Below are positions 16,734 to 25,383 of a stretch of DNA of 64,000 bases, in pieces (within the stretch, counting starts at the first letter, position 1; each line of letters opens with the position of its first letter). The notes under the pieces were generated by a model, which was given only the letters and a program-made list of their open reading frames with translations, had not been told where the DNA came from and searched no databases. Both the position numbers and the translations under genes were made by a program. This DNA is from Anaerolineae bacterium. GTDB taxonomy: Bacteria > Chloroflexota > Anaerolineae > Promineifilales > Promineifilaceae. The DNA is taken from positions 1 through 64,000 of the forward strand of contig JANQGC010000146.1 of NCBI GenBank assembly GCA_028277515.1, given 5' to 3'.

Positions 16734-17229
16734 TTTGTAGTAAACCCCTATTTTCTTCAGGATCCAGCAAGGTAAAGCCGTCAATACTAGCCAGTCGCAG
16801 CCGCCAACGGCCGACCGGCAATGCACCATGATGTAGATGAAGTATGGCATCAACCAAGTGCAGATAGAGGTCGCCCTCAGCCTGGGCTGCTTCAGCTGCC
16901 TTGAGTGTTTCCATTTGAGATTGCGTTAGCCCGGTTCCCCAGCGCAGCCGTTCACGAAGGACAGTGATTCGCGGATCATCTACCATTAATGGTGCGGCCT
17001 CATCTATAACGTCTGCTAGCAGCGTACTAAGCATGGAATTCAACCCATCAGCAGTCTGTATCCATGTATCTGCGGCCACGGCCTTCCCAATAATGATCAA
17101 GCCAGAAACACTGACAACAAGGCGATGTTCAAGACGCCGTTCAATCAGCCGCCGTACCAATAAGGGTAAAGCCTCATCGCCGTGTATTTTTTCGTCTATT
17201 GGCTGCGCTGTTTTATTTTCGCCTTCCAT
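16723..17229 (-). CDS. Unknown protein of cluster C
   Basis: 168 residues, family not recognised. Seen: arginine-rich amphipathic stretch L-L-V-R-R-L-I-E-R-R-L-E-H-R near 22-36, a hydrophobic segment V-S-V-S-G-L-I-I-I-G-K around 38-48 too short to be a clear membrane helix, an acidic middle, and a C-terminal histidine cluster L-H-L-H-H-G with G-R-W-R-L-R-L. It is translationally coupled with the small paralogue downstream and lies 50 nt after the solute-binding protein gene. Only cluster C has it in view. Function open. Confidence 0.75.
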   Translation of the reverse strand: MEGENKTAQPIDEKIHGDEALPLLVRRLIERRLEHRLVVSVSGLIIIGKAVAADTWIQTADGLNSMLSTLLADVIDEAAPLMVDDPRITVLRERLRWGTGLTQSQMETLKAAEAAQAEGDLYLHLVDAILHLHHGALPVGRWRLRLASIDGFTLLDPEENRGLLQNDS

Positions 17230-17279
17230 TTAATCTGCCCTTCTCAAACAAGAACGATGAAGGGGCTTACACTGATCAA

Positions 17280-19019
17280 TTAGCGATTGGCCTCCCATTC
17301 CTGATAGGCTTCCTGGTCGATAGTAATATACTCAACCGGCAGGTTTAGCTCGCTAACATAATTCACAAACGGTCCATCTATGAAAGGTTGAGTAACCGTA
17401 GCCGCTGAAGCAGCATAACCGATGACGACCCAAGGCAGTTCTGCCTCCACAATTTCCAGCAGCTCGCCAATTAATTCAGCACGTCGTTCAGGATCGGTTT
17501 CCTGACTTTGCTGCTGGTACAATTCTACAACACGATCGGGCGGACCACCTTCAAACTGGTTCGTGCTAATTGGGGCACCATAATAAGCCAGCATTTCATT
17601 AGCAGTAGCACGTGAGGGGAAGAAGTTAGTTAAATCATAGAGTTCACCGGCAGATCTAATCGATTCACGAAATAGTGCCTGCTCCTGCACTTCTAGCTCT
17701 GTATTGATTCCGACAGCACTTAAATAACCAGCTACAGCTTGGGACAGTTCCAAAAAGTCCTCTCGTGTTGGGTAGAATAAAGTCAATTCTCCCTCAGCGA
17801 TTCCAGCTTCAGCCAACAACTCGCGTGATAATTCGGGATCGTAAGGATACAGTTCATCGCTTCTATCCTCAGGGAAGCCGGCCAATCCTGGACCATGATA
17901 GGCTGTCACATCAGGGTTCGACCGAAATTCCAATACTGTCTCAGCCAATTCCTGTTTATTGATGGCATGCGCGATAGCCTGGCGGACTCGTATGTCGGTT
18001 ATCGAAAGATCACTCATAGCTATAACCCAAACCGCAGGTCGATCAAAGGTGATATTTACATCAAGATCGCCTGTATCCTGAAGACGAGCAATAGTCGTTG
18101 GTGTGCGGAAGCTGCCTATGTCTATATCACCCGCCTCAAGCGCATCGGCACGCACTGTCTCTTCAGGAATTTCTACAAAAACATAGCGTACGACATCCGC
18201 CTGTTCACCCCGATAATCAGGGTTTCGTTCAATGGTTGTACGATCACCCAAGGAACGTTCAACTAATTGATAAGGTCCGGTACCAATTGGATTGCTACCA
18301 TAATCCTCATCACCAATGTCTTCTAATGCAGCACGGGAAACGATTGTGCCTGTGCGGAACTGCAGCAGTACAGCAGGGATAAAATCAGCATTTGGCGCAG
18401 CCAGGACTATTTCAACAGTTTGGTCATCGATTGCATTAACGGATTCAATCACACCATCAACAAGTCCAAATGAACGTGAAATATCGGGATTCATGACACG
18501 CTCAATGCTAAAGACGACATCATCAGCAGTAAATGGTCCGTAGCCGCCTTGCCATACCACATCATCACGCAGATTGAATGTGTACACGAGGCCATCATCA
18601 CTGACGCTCCAATCAGTCGCTAAGTTGCCGACAATCTCAGTACCCTCAACGCCATCTTGCCAGTCAACCAATCGGTCGTGAATTGCGAGAATTATCTCTG
18701 TGTCCGCCTGGCTGAACCCCTCTTTATGAGGGTCAAGAGTCACAGCCGGCAAAGCGTCGGCGACGACTATTTCTTCTTTTACTTCAGCCTCCATGGCCTG
18801 CTCTTCCTCTGGGGCGGGGATAGTGACCTCGACTAGGCGGGTGACTTCGACCGATTCCCCTTCGACAATGCGGGTTTCTACGATGACTCGTGTGACTTCG
18901 ACCTGTTCCGTTTCGGTGATGACTCGGGTAACTTCAACTGGCTCCGTTTGCCCTTGACAGGCGACTAAGGTAACCAATATCAATACACTTATCATGAAGT
19001 AAACTACATTTTTTTTCAT
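17280..19019 (-). CDS. Lipoprotein solute-binding protein, family 5, cluster C
   Basis: 579 residues. Lipobox L-V-A-C (Cys21), then a linker with E-V-T-R-V-I repeats and acidic stretches as in the cluster B protein, then the SBP_bac_5 domain (A-V-T-L-D-P-H-K-E-G, F-N-L-R-D-D-V-V-W, T-A-D-D-V-V-F-S-I-E-R, D-I-R-V-R-Q-A-I-A-H-A-I-N-K). Close relative of 8339-10054 throughout. No permease gene lies in this operon, so it probably delivers ligand to the permeases at 13176-15053 or 10216-12038. Second gene of the cluster C transcript. Confidence 0.93.
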   Translation of the reverse strand: MKKNVVYFMISVLILVTLVACQGQTEPVEVTRVITETEQVEVTRVIVETRIVEGESVEVTRLVEVTIPAPEEEQAMEAEVKEEIVVADALPAVTLDPHKEGFSQADTEIILAIHDRLVDWQDGVEGTEIVGNLATDWSVSDDGLVYTFNLRDDVVWQGGYGPFTADDVVFSIERVMNPDISRSFGLVDGVIESVNAIDDQTVEIVLAAPNADFIPAVLLQFRTGTIVSRAALEDIGDEDYGSNPIGTGPYQLVERSLGDRTTIERNPDYRGEQADVVRYVFVEIPEETVRADALEAGDIDIGSFRTPTTIARLQDTGDLDVNITFDRPAVWVIAMSDLSITDIRVRQAIAHAINKQELAETVLEFRSNPDVTAYHGPGLAGFPEDRSDELYPYDPELSRELLAEAGIAEGELTLFYPTREDFLELSQAVAGYLSAVGINTELEVQEQALFRESIRSAGELYDLTNFFPSRATANEMLAYYGAPISTNQFEGGPPDRVVELYQQQSQETDPERRAELIGELLEIVEAELPWVVIGYAASAATVTQPFIDGPFVNYVSELNLPVEYITIDQEAYQEWEANR

Positions 19020-19077
19020 TTTCCTCTCCTTTTATATGGATTTGAGCGCTAATACCATCGGTAAAATTCACTAACCT

Positions 19078-19956
19078 TCAATCAACGTCTGATTCCCCTT
19101 TAATTGGTGGAATAAGACCACGTTCTTCAAACACACGAACACCTACGCGTGAACCGATAGCCCATTTTGGAAAACCGCAAAGCGTACCAGTTTGCAAGAC
19201 TACCTCAATAATCTCTTCGCGAGTTGCACCAACATTGAGTGCGCCATTCATGGCACCTTCGGCCGCAAATTCCTCACCTGTTGCCAAAAAGGTTGCCAAT
19301 GTACATAGCTGCCGGGTCGGCATATCCAGTCCCGGCCGCGAAGTGACTTCGCCAAAGCGAAATTCAATAACATAATGGGGTTGTAATGGATCGAAACGGG
19401 CTTGTTGGGGCATGCTGGTAGGTGTGTTGGCTCCTCCTGCGATAAGATCGCGCGTCTCCCAGCCTTGCGCCCACAATCCTTCTTTGTTCCAGGTTTCGGG
19501 ATTCTGCCACTCATCGTCCGCTGGGTCTTCCGAGATAAGCCCTCTTTCACGAAACACTTTCAAACCAAGGCGAGCACCTAATGCCCATTTGCGAAATCCG
19601 GCGAAACAGCCGGTTTGCAGAACAACTGTAATAATGGCTTCTTTAGCTGCGCCTGCATCGAGGGCCGAATTAATGGCAGCTTCAACGCCCTCTGCGTCGC
19701 CAATTGGCAACAACGCAGCAATGGCGCATAACATACGGCGTTCAGCGGTTAGATTTGGTCGATTGAGAATGGCCCCGTATTGAAATTGGACGATATAATG
19801 GACAAGGCGAGGGTCAAATTGAGCCAGATCAGCCAATTCAAGCCCCAGCCCAAGATCGCCAATCTTCTTAAACAGTGCCATTCCATCTTCCCAAAGATTA
19901 GATTTATCCCAAAAATCGGGGTCTTCCCAAGAGGATTTTTTATCGTGGTTGGGCAT
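19078..19956 (-). CDS. Tandem CMD-family protein (two domains)
   Basis: 292 residues from the ATG at 19956, which has AGGA ten nt upstream (a GTG at 19965 is too close to it). Two CMD modules: about 50-145 with A-E-R-R-M-L-C-A-I-A-A-L-L and V-V-L-Q-T-G-C-F-A-G-F-R-K-W, and about 185-285 with T-R-Q-L-C-T-L-A-T-F-L and V-V-L-Q-T-G-T-L-C-G-F-P-K-W. Neither has a C-x-x-C pair. The two halves and the single-domain protein 15153-15590 are related, so CMD function brackets the operon at both ends. First gene of cluster C, with an operator-like site 56 nt upstream. Confidence 0.87.
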   Translation of the reverse strand: MPNHDKKSSWEDPDFWDKSNLWEDGMALFKKIGDLGLGLELADLAQFDPRLVHYIVQFQYGAILNRPNLTAERRMLCAIAALLPIGDAEGVEAAINSALDAGAAKEAIITVVLQTGCFAGFRKWALGARLGLKVFRERGLISEDPADDEWQNPETWNKEGLWAQGWETRDLIAGGANTPTSMPQQARFDPLQPHYVIEFRFGEVTSRPGLDMPTRQLCTLATFLATGEEFAAEGAMNGALNVGATREEIIEVVLQTGTLCGFPKWAIGSRVGVRVFEERGLIPPIKGESDVD

Positions 19957-20011
19957 GCATTTCACTTCCTATAAGTTATATGGTTGGCGAAGTTAGACAG
20001 TGAGCGATAAG

Positions 20012-20033
20012 AGATATAAGATATCATACCTCT
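20012..20033 (-). promoter_or_regulatory. Candidate operator upstream of cluster C
   Basis: On the minus strand: GAGGTATGATATCTTATAT then CTC, an imperfect dyad sharing GGTATGATATCTTATAT with the direct repeats at 5619-5657 and 5699-5737. It lies 56 nt before the cluster C start. Confidence 0.55.
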
Positions 20034-20081
20034 CATTCTAAACAATAACATTAATTGAGGCAATTGTCAATAGGGTCATTG

Positions 20082-20204
20082 CAGGGCAGTTCCAGAGTCA
20101 GATTCGCAACCGCGATTTCACAATCGCGTTCTTGTGCATACGCCAGAGCGCGAAAATGATTTCGCGGTTACGGTACGATAATTGGCGACTTTGGAATCGC
20201 CCTG
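20082..20204. repeat. MITE-like imperfect inverted repeat
   Basis: About 123 nt whose ends pair: CAGGGCAGTTCCAGAGTC with GACTTTGGAATCGCCCTG (three mismatches), and an inner AACCGCGA/TCGCGGTT pair. No coding potential. It occupies much of the 380-nt gap between cluster C and the next gene; the remaining 130 nt before 20337 are AT-rich and likely contain the promoter of that gene. Confidence 0.6.
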
Positions 20205-20336
20205 AGTGTCATTGGGGGTTTTACCCCGGCTAAATTGACACGTTTAATGATTTTTTTTATACTTTCACTATTGTTCTTACTCAGTCGCTTTACCAACTTA
20301 TAACGGTGCTCATTCTATTCTCGGGAGGAGGAAATC

Positions 20337-23300
20337 ATGCCCATTCGCAAATCGCAGCGTAGTATAGTTTTAGTTTTTGTGCTCTCTTTGATCTTCCTGG
20401 TAGGAATCCATTGGACAGGACGTTCCGCCCCTACCCTTCAGGAAGCGTTATTCGATTCAGGGACTCCCAATTTTGCATATTTCAGCCAAGGCCATGACCC
20501 AGGTGACATGTCGCCTGAAGAACAGGAAGCAATGGTCAAGGAAGCCATGACCAATTTGTGGCGCTACCAGTCTGCTCCCGATGCCCCAAGGCCGGAACCG
20601 GTGAGCGTCAACAATCAAAACGGATTGCTCATTTATGTTAATGAAGCGGGCCACCTGGCCAAAGCTTTTCCCAATGGTGTAGGCGCTGATGTGATCACCA
20701 CAGAAGTGGAAAATGTCGATAGCCCTCAATGGTCAACGGACGAGAAAAAAATCGCTTTCGTCGGGGATAAACAAGATGGAGAGGGGCGCTGTCTGTACAC
20801 GCTGCAATATAACAATAAGAAACTGACGACTGTAAACTGCACCCCTTATCGCATTTATGATCCCCATTGGTCGCCGGGCGATCAGTTTCTGACCTTTTAC
20901 GGCCGTCTCGCGGCCGATGACAGTAAAATGCATGGCTGGGTCGTTCAGGCGGCCGGCGGCAAGCTAAAAGAAATCGGCTCCTCTTTAATGAATGTTTGGA
21001 CGCCAAAATGGATGGATGAGGATACCGTGGTCTTCTCCGGAGAAGCGCCGGCTGATGTCTGGACCATTTATCGCGCCGATTTGCAAAATCCCGACCAATT
21101 GACACCCATAACCCCCGGTTTTTCTTGTGATTGCACTTCCGACAGCGTCGTCGCGGCCGATCCGGTCCTTTCCCCGGATAAAAAGTGGGTTGCTTTTGTC
21201 GGCGCCAGGACAGAGAGTGGCAAATCAGATACAAAAGCGATTGCCGCTGTTTATATCGTCGATCCCCAAGGAGAGCGCGATCCGATTAAACTAGGGGACA
21301 TTGCCGACACCTCATCCGGTCGAGGTTATTATCAAAGGTTATATTGGGCGCCGAGTAACCAGCAATTAGGCGTCATTGCCAGTGGCTCCGACCAGATGCT
21401 GCGCCTCAACCTGCTGCGCACCAATAGTGATGAAGTGTTTACCCTACGCAGCCGTGAAGGCGGGGCCTGGAGCAACTGGGATTGGTCACCTGACGGTTTG
21501 CTCATCGGCGCGGGACACCAACGGCCCGATGGACCTTGGGAGGTGAATACGGTCTTTGTGGGCAGCGATGCCTTCCAGCGCCTGCTGCCCGGCCACTCCC
21601 CCAATTGGCGTAAAGCTGTGGCCACCCAATGTGATGATGCGGATGCCGGCCGGCGGCCGGTCATGCTGGTCACCGGTTGGGGTGGCAGTGAGCGCAATCA
21701 ACTCTACAATGATGAGCATCTCCATTATTTTCTCGATTATTTTGACAAAAATGGATATGTTGAAGGTTGCAATTTGTTTTACGCGCTCGGCACAACCCCT
21801 TACCGTGATTTAGAGGCGAATAGCTATATTATCTATGATAACCTGTGCAGCGCCTACAATAATGTCAAAAATTTCCTCCCCGATTGGACCGGCACATTCG
21901 ATATGATCGGCTACAGTTATGGCGGTTTGCGTGCGCGCGCCTTCCTGGAAAATGAGGATATTTACGACGGCCGCTTTGGTGCTTCCTGTCCTGGAAATAC
22001 CTCCGTCTATGTGGAGAATTTGATCACCCTGGGCACACCGCACGGTGGCGAACCCTATCCCACGAATACCATGCAAGATGTGTTACCCTTTGCGGGATAC
22101 ATTGGACTTTGTGCAGCGGCCCCCAGTCTCTGTGAATGGAACGGCGAGTGGCAGCCCCCGCAACTGCCGGCTTTAATAGAAATGCTGCCCGCCGTCCGCG
22201 CTGTGCAGAATGTTTGGAACAACCAGCCGGAAGGGACCTGCTACTATTTAATTGCCGGGGATGCCCGGCCCCAACTTCCCAAGGTGCCACCGAAAATGCT
22301 CACTTTATTTGCCGGATGGTCTTTAATAGGAGATGGGGCGGTTGTGGAGGCCAATGATTTCGCCGTACATCGGGCTAGTTCTTATGTCTTGGATAGTCCC
22401 CTTTTAACCTGGAACTATCCACGTGTGAACCCTGTCAACACGCCTGATGTCCACGGCCAGGTGCCGGAGGAAAACTTTGGCCCGCACGATCTGAGATCCT
22501 ACGTCAATCCCAGCACCACGTTCCAGGAAGAAATTTACCCCCTCATTGGCAAGGATTGTCCGGCCAACAACGCCCAGCAAAAAGCCGCGGATGGACGCGC
22601 GGTGGATCAATTGAAAACCCAATTGCAAACGACACTAACCGCCTCCGCACCACCCCACCAGGATATTCGATCCGGTGTGCTCAACCCTGATGAGCCACAG
22701 TCCGGCCAATTTGAGCTGTATGAGGAAGGGGCAAGCCATGTTACCTTGTTCCTCGATCACGGTGATATCAATTTTGTTCTGAGAGATCCCTCAGGCGCGA
22801 CTATCCCTCAAGACGAAAATTATATTGCTTTCGATACCGGCTATGGTCTCATGGTCGATTATTACCTGCCGCAAACGCTGCCCGGAACCTGGAATTATGA
22901 ACTGACCGTCACTGATGTGGAATATCCGATTGCTTACCGGCTCCTTTACCAGGCGGGACGGCCGATCGCCATTAACCTGACCGCTCCCCAGTGGCACCTA
23001 TCCGGCGATCCGCTACAGATTTCCGCCACCATCTTGCACAACGGCACGCCGTTGGCCGGGGGCAATGTCACTGCCCGAATCGAAAGGCCGGATGGTTCAC
23101 AGGAGGAGATCGCATTATTTGATGACGGCACGCATAATGATGGCGCGGCCGGAGATGGCCAGTACGCCAACAGCTATCCCAGCACAGGATTGGGTGGTTT
23201 TTACGGCCTGGTGGTCACGGCGAGCGGCGAACTGGATAGCATACCTTATGAACGAACAGCCTCGGCCGTCATTTCAATCGCGCCCTCTGCCCGACTGACC

Positions 23301-23690
23301 GGAGTCTATAAAGACGAGCCACTGGACTTTGATCAGGATAGTTTCTATGAGTTTCTTGCTTTTGATGCCCAGGTGGAGGTTGAACAGGCCGGGTTGTATG
23401 GACTGCAAGCTGAACTATGGAGCCAGGGGCGCTTTATTACCCAGGCCGAGGGAGCGGCCGAGCTTGATCCGGGAACCCATGAACTGCGCATTTATTTCCG
23501 GGGCAACGATATCCGTGATGGCGGTTTAAACGGTCCTTACGCCATTCGCAACCTGATATTTACTGATCAAAGCGATGCGCCGATCCTGGTTGATTCCCTG
23601 GACCAGGTCCACCAGACAGATGGCTACAACCATCGCCGCTTTGGCATTACACGCAAAGTTTATGCGCCATTGGTGAGGCGTGCCGATTAG
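20337..23690 (+). CDS. Secreted TolB-type propeller plus lipase-like alpha/beta hydrolase
   Basis: 1117 residues, GGAGGAGG upstream. Signal peptide (about 1-31). Residues about 95-430 hold repeated beta-propeller blades of the WD40/TolB kind (S-P-Q-W-S-T-D-E-K-K-I-A-F, D-P-H-W-S-P-G-D-Q, W-D-W-S-P-D-G-L-L-I). A lipase/PGAP1-like alpha/beta hydrolase domain follows: M-L-V-T-G-W-G-G, nucleophile S527 in G-Y-S-Y-G-G, and L-I-T-L-G-T-P-H-G-G. The C-terminal third has beta-sandwich segments (Y-R-L-L-Y-Q-A-G-R, D-D-G-T-H-N-D-G-A-A-G-D-G-x-Y) resembling extracellular accessory modules. Likely an exported esterase or lipase. Overlaps the following hydrolase gene by 11 nt. Confidence 0.85.
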   Translation: MPIRKSQRSIVLVFVLSLIFLVGIHWTGRSAPTLQEALFDSGTPNFAYFSQGHDPGDMSPEEQEAMVKEAMTNLWRYQSAPDAPRPEPVSVNNQNGLLIYVNEAGHLAKAFPNGVGADVITTEVENVDSPQWSTDEKKIAFVGDKQDGEGRCLYTLQYNNKKLTTVNCTPYRIYDPHWSPGDQFLTFYGRLAADDSKMHGWVVQAAGGKLKEIGSSLMNVWTPKWMDEDTVVFSGEAPADVWTIYRADLQNPDQLTPITPGFSCDCTSDSVVAADPVLSPDKKWVAFVGARTESGKSDTKAIAAVYIVDPQGERDPIKLGDIADTSSGRGYYQRLYWAPSNQQLGVIASGSDQMLRLNLLRTNSDEVFTLRSREGGAWSNWDWSPDGLLIGAGHQRPDGPWEVNTVFVGSDAFQRLLPGHSPNWRKAVATQCDDADAGRRPVMLVTGWGGSERNQLYNDEHLHYFLDYFDKNGYVEGCNLFYALGTTPYRDLEANSYIIYDNLCSAYNNVKNFLPDWTGTFDMIGYSYGGLRARAFLENEDIYDGRFGASCPGNTSVYVENLITLGTPHGGEPYPTNTMQDVLPFAGYIGLCAAAPSLCEWNGEWQPPQLPALIEMLPAVRAVQNVWNNQPEGTCYYLIAGDARPQLPKVPPKMLTLFAGWSLIGDGAVVEANDFAVHRASSYVLDSPLLTWNYPRVNPVNTPDVHGQVPEENFGPHDLRSYVNPSTTFQEEIYPLIGKDCPANNAQQKAADGRAVDQLKTQLQTTLTASAPPHQDIRSGVLNPDEPQSGQFELYEEGASHVTLFLDHGDINFVLRDPSGATIPQDENYIAFDTGYGLMVDYYLPQTLPGTWNYELTVTDVEYPIAYRLLYQAGRPIAINLTAPQWHLSGDPLQISATILHNGTPLAGGNVTARIERPDGSQEEIALFDDGTHNDGAAGDGQYANSYPSTGLGGFYGLVVTASGELDSIPYERTASAVISIAPSARLTGVYKDEPLDFDQDSFYEFLAFDAQVEVEQAGLYGLQAELWSQGRFITQAEGAAELDPGTHELRIYFRGNDIRDGGLNGPYAIRNLIFTDQSDAPILVDSLDQVHQTDGYNHRRFGITRKVYAPLVRRAD

Positions 23691-24825
23691 AGCGCGATGG
23701 ATAGCAGCGTCCCTGGCGGCCGCTTTACTACTTATCTTAGGATTTTTCCTCCTCACGGAGAGCGGCCGTTCTACGGGGCGAGCCGCTCTCCTTGTGGCCG
23801 GCCTGCTTTCCGATGATGGGCCGACGCCACTCAGTTTATTCACGCCCGCACCGTTAATCGAGGATGTCCTGATCCCCACCCGGCAAGCAGCCGTTCCGGC
23901 GCGTTTGTTTGAACCGCGCGGCACGGGTCCTTATGGGGCGCTGATCCTGGTGGCCGGATATCCCTCCAACATAGATGATTTACAACTGTCCACCGTCGCC
24001 GAAGATTTGGCGCGCCTGGGCATTGTCACCCTCATACCCAAACTTCCGGATCTCAGGCGCGGCCGTCTTTCTGCGGACGATGTGGATGTGCTGGTCGAAT
24101 CCTTTCAATGGCTGGCCGAACGCCCTCATGTGGCCCCAACCTCTGTGGGCTATGGCGGGTTTTGCGTGGGCAGTTCCCTGTCCCTGCTGGCGGCTCAGGA
24201 CCCGCGCATTAACCGGGATGTGCGGCTGGTGAACGCTTTTGGCGGTTATTACAATCTCACATCTTTCATTCGTGCGGTAGCCACCCGCACCAGCACAGTA
24301 CAGGGCCGGAAAATTTCATGGCAGCCGTCTCCTTCGACGCTTATGCTGGTCACCCAAAATGTGCTGGAATTGGCCCCTGAACCCGCTGATGGCGATCTGC
24401 TCAGGCGTATCATTGTTGATGGTGATCCGGCCGATGAAATTCTCCCGGCTTTATCACCGGTGGGTGCCATTTCCTATCAATATCTAACGACCAGCGACCC
24501 TCAGAAAATAGACGATTTATTAGAACGGCTGCCTGGTTGGTACAAGGATCACCTGGATGCCCTCTCGCCAAGTAACGGTATGTCCAATTTGCACGCTAAT
24601 ATTTTTATTATGCATGATCACAGCGACCCTTATATCCCCGTCGCTGAGTCTTACCGGTTGGCTGATGCTATCACTGATCCGGAGCAGAAAAAACAGGCCA
24701 CTTTTGAACTGTTTGCCCATGTTCGGCCGCATACGTCCCTGGACGGTATCATTCTATTGCGGGACGGCGTCAAGCTGGTCGGTTATCTAAATGATTTGTT
24801 GCAAGCCATCATGATTGATCCCTAA
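23680..24825 (+). CDS. Membrane-anchored dienelactone hydrolase-like protein
   Basis: 381 residues, GTG start overlapping the previous gene. One N-terminal membrane anchor (about 7-25). Alpha/beta-hydrolase fold with cysteine nucleophile C162 in G-G-F-C-V-G-S-S, which is the dienelactone-hydrolase variant of the usual serine elbow, and an A-L-I-L-V-A-G-Y-P strand-1/oxyanion region. Candidate acid D in H-D-H-S-D-P-Y-I-P and His in A-H-V-R-P-H. Probably acts outside the membrane on esters or lactones. It forms an operon with the secreted lipase-like protein. Confidence 0.82.
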   Translation: MPIRARWIAASLAAALLLILGFFLLTESGRSTGRAALLVAGLLSDDGPTPLSLFTPAPLIEDVLIPTRQAAVPARLFEPRGTGPYGALILVAGYPSNIDDLQLSTVAEDLARLGIVTLIPKLPDLRRGRLSADDVDVLVESFQWLAERPHVAPTSVGYGGFCVGSSLSLLAAQDPRINRDVRLVNAFGGYYNLTSFIRAVATRTSTVQGRKISWQPSPSTLMLVTQNVLELAPEPADGDLLRRIIVDGDPADEILPALSPVGAISYQYLTTSDPQKIDDLLERLPGWYKDHLDALSPSNGMSNLHANIFIMHDHSDPYIPVAESYRLADAITDPEQKKQATFELFAHVRPHTSLDGIILLRDGVKLVGYLNDLLQAIMIDP

Positions 24826-24851
24826 CCAACATCCATACCGGCCGATCCAGC

Positions 24852-24942
24852 AGCGCATGCTTTCTAGCTTGCGAGACCGTGATCCAGCCATTCGCATTAG
24901 GGCATGGCTATCGCCATGAACAAGCTGGAAAGCTTGTTCTAC
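24852..24942. repeat. 91-bp interspersed repeat with two internal hairpins (copy 2)
   Basis: Identical to 12053-12143 over 91 bp. It starts 27 nt after the stop of the hydrolase gene, as copy 1 follows a permease gene. Confidence 0.85.
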
Positions 24943-25383
24943 AAATTCGCCCTCATATAGATTCGATCATAAACGATTTACTTGATTATTGAACTTTTTA
25001 AAGGTTGTCATTTCGAGAAACACTTCATCGCGAGCGATGTTCTATGAGTACAGAAACATCAGTTCGTCATCCTGAACGCAGCTTGCGGAGTGAAGGATCT
25101 TTGCATACTCACCACAATGATGTATAAGATTCCTCGCTTCGCGTCGGAATGACAATTGGTGACGGTTTGTTTCTGAGTAGCAAAGCGAGAAATCTCTCGA
25201 GAGATGTCTCGACAAGCTCGGCATGACACATGCAACAATACTTTTTGTTGGTACTTAGCAACCCGACACTTTTACAAAGAGAAGATTAATTGGACGCTGA
25301 TTCACGCTGATAACGCTGAATTTTTTATATTTATCGGCGTAAATCCGCTCTTGTCCGCGTCCTTTTTCTAAACTGTCGAATAG
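24943..25383. repeat. Repeat-rich intergenic region
   Basis: No gene seen. It holds palindromic genome-type repeats: one around 25060-25230 built from GAATGACA/TGTCATTC-like ends with GAAGGATCT and GATTCCTCGCTTCGCG pieces, and an imperfect hairpin at 25290-25370 whose ends are GGACGC and GCGTCC with GCTGATAACGC/GGCGTAAATCCGC inside. A related AAGGAATCTTTCGC repeat lies at 32010-32200. Confidence 0.55.

Noticed and set aside
5905..19956. UGA read as tryptophan (alternative genetic code) as an explanation for the interrupted frames
   Set aside because: Many genes here end in TGA with normal lengths and Trp is encoded by TGG, so only the four special positions need decoding.
24943..25383. CRISPR array in the repeat-rich intergenic region
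   Set aside because: Repeats are palindromic, irregularly spaced and differ in sequence; no uniform spacers and no cas genes.
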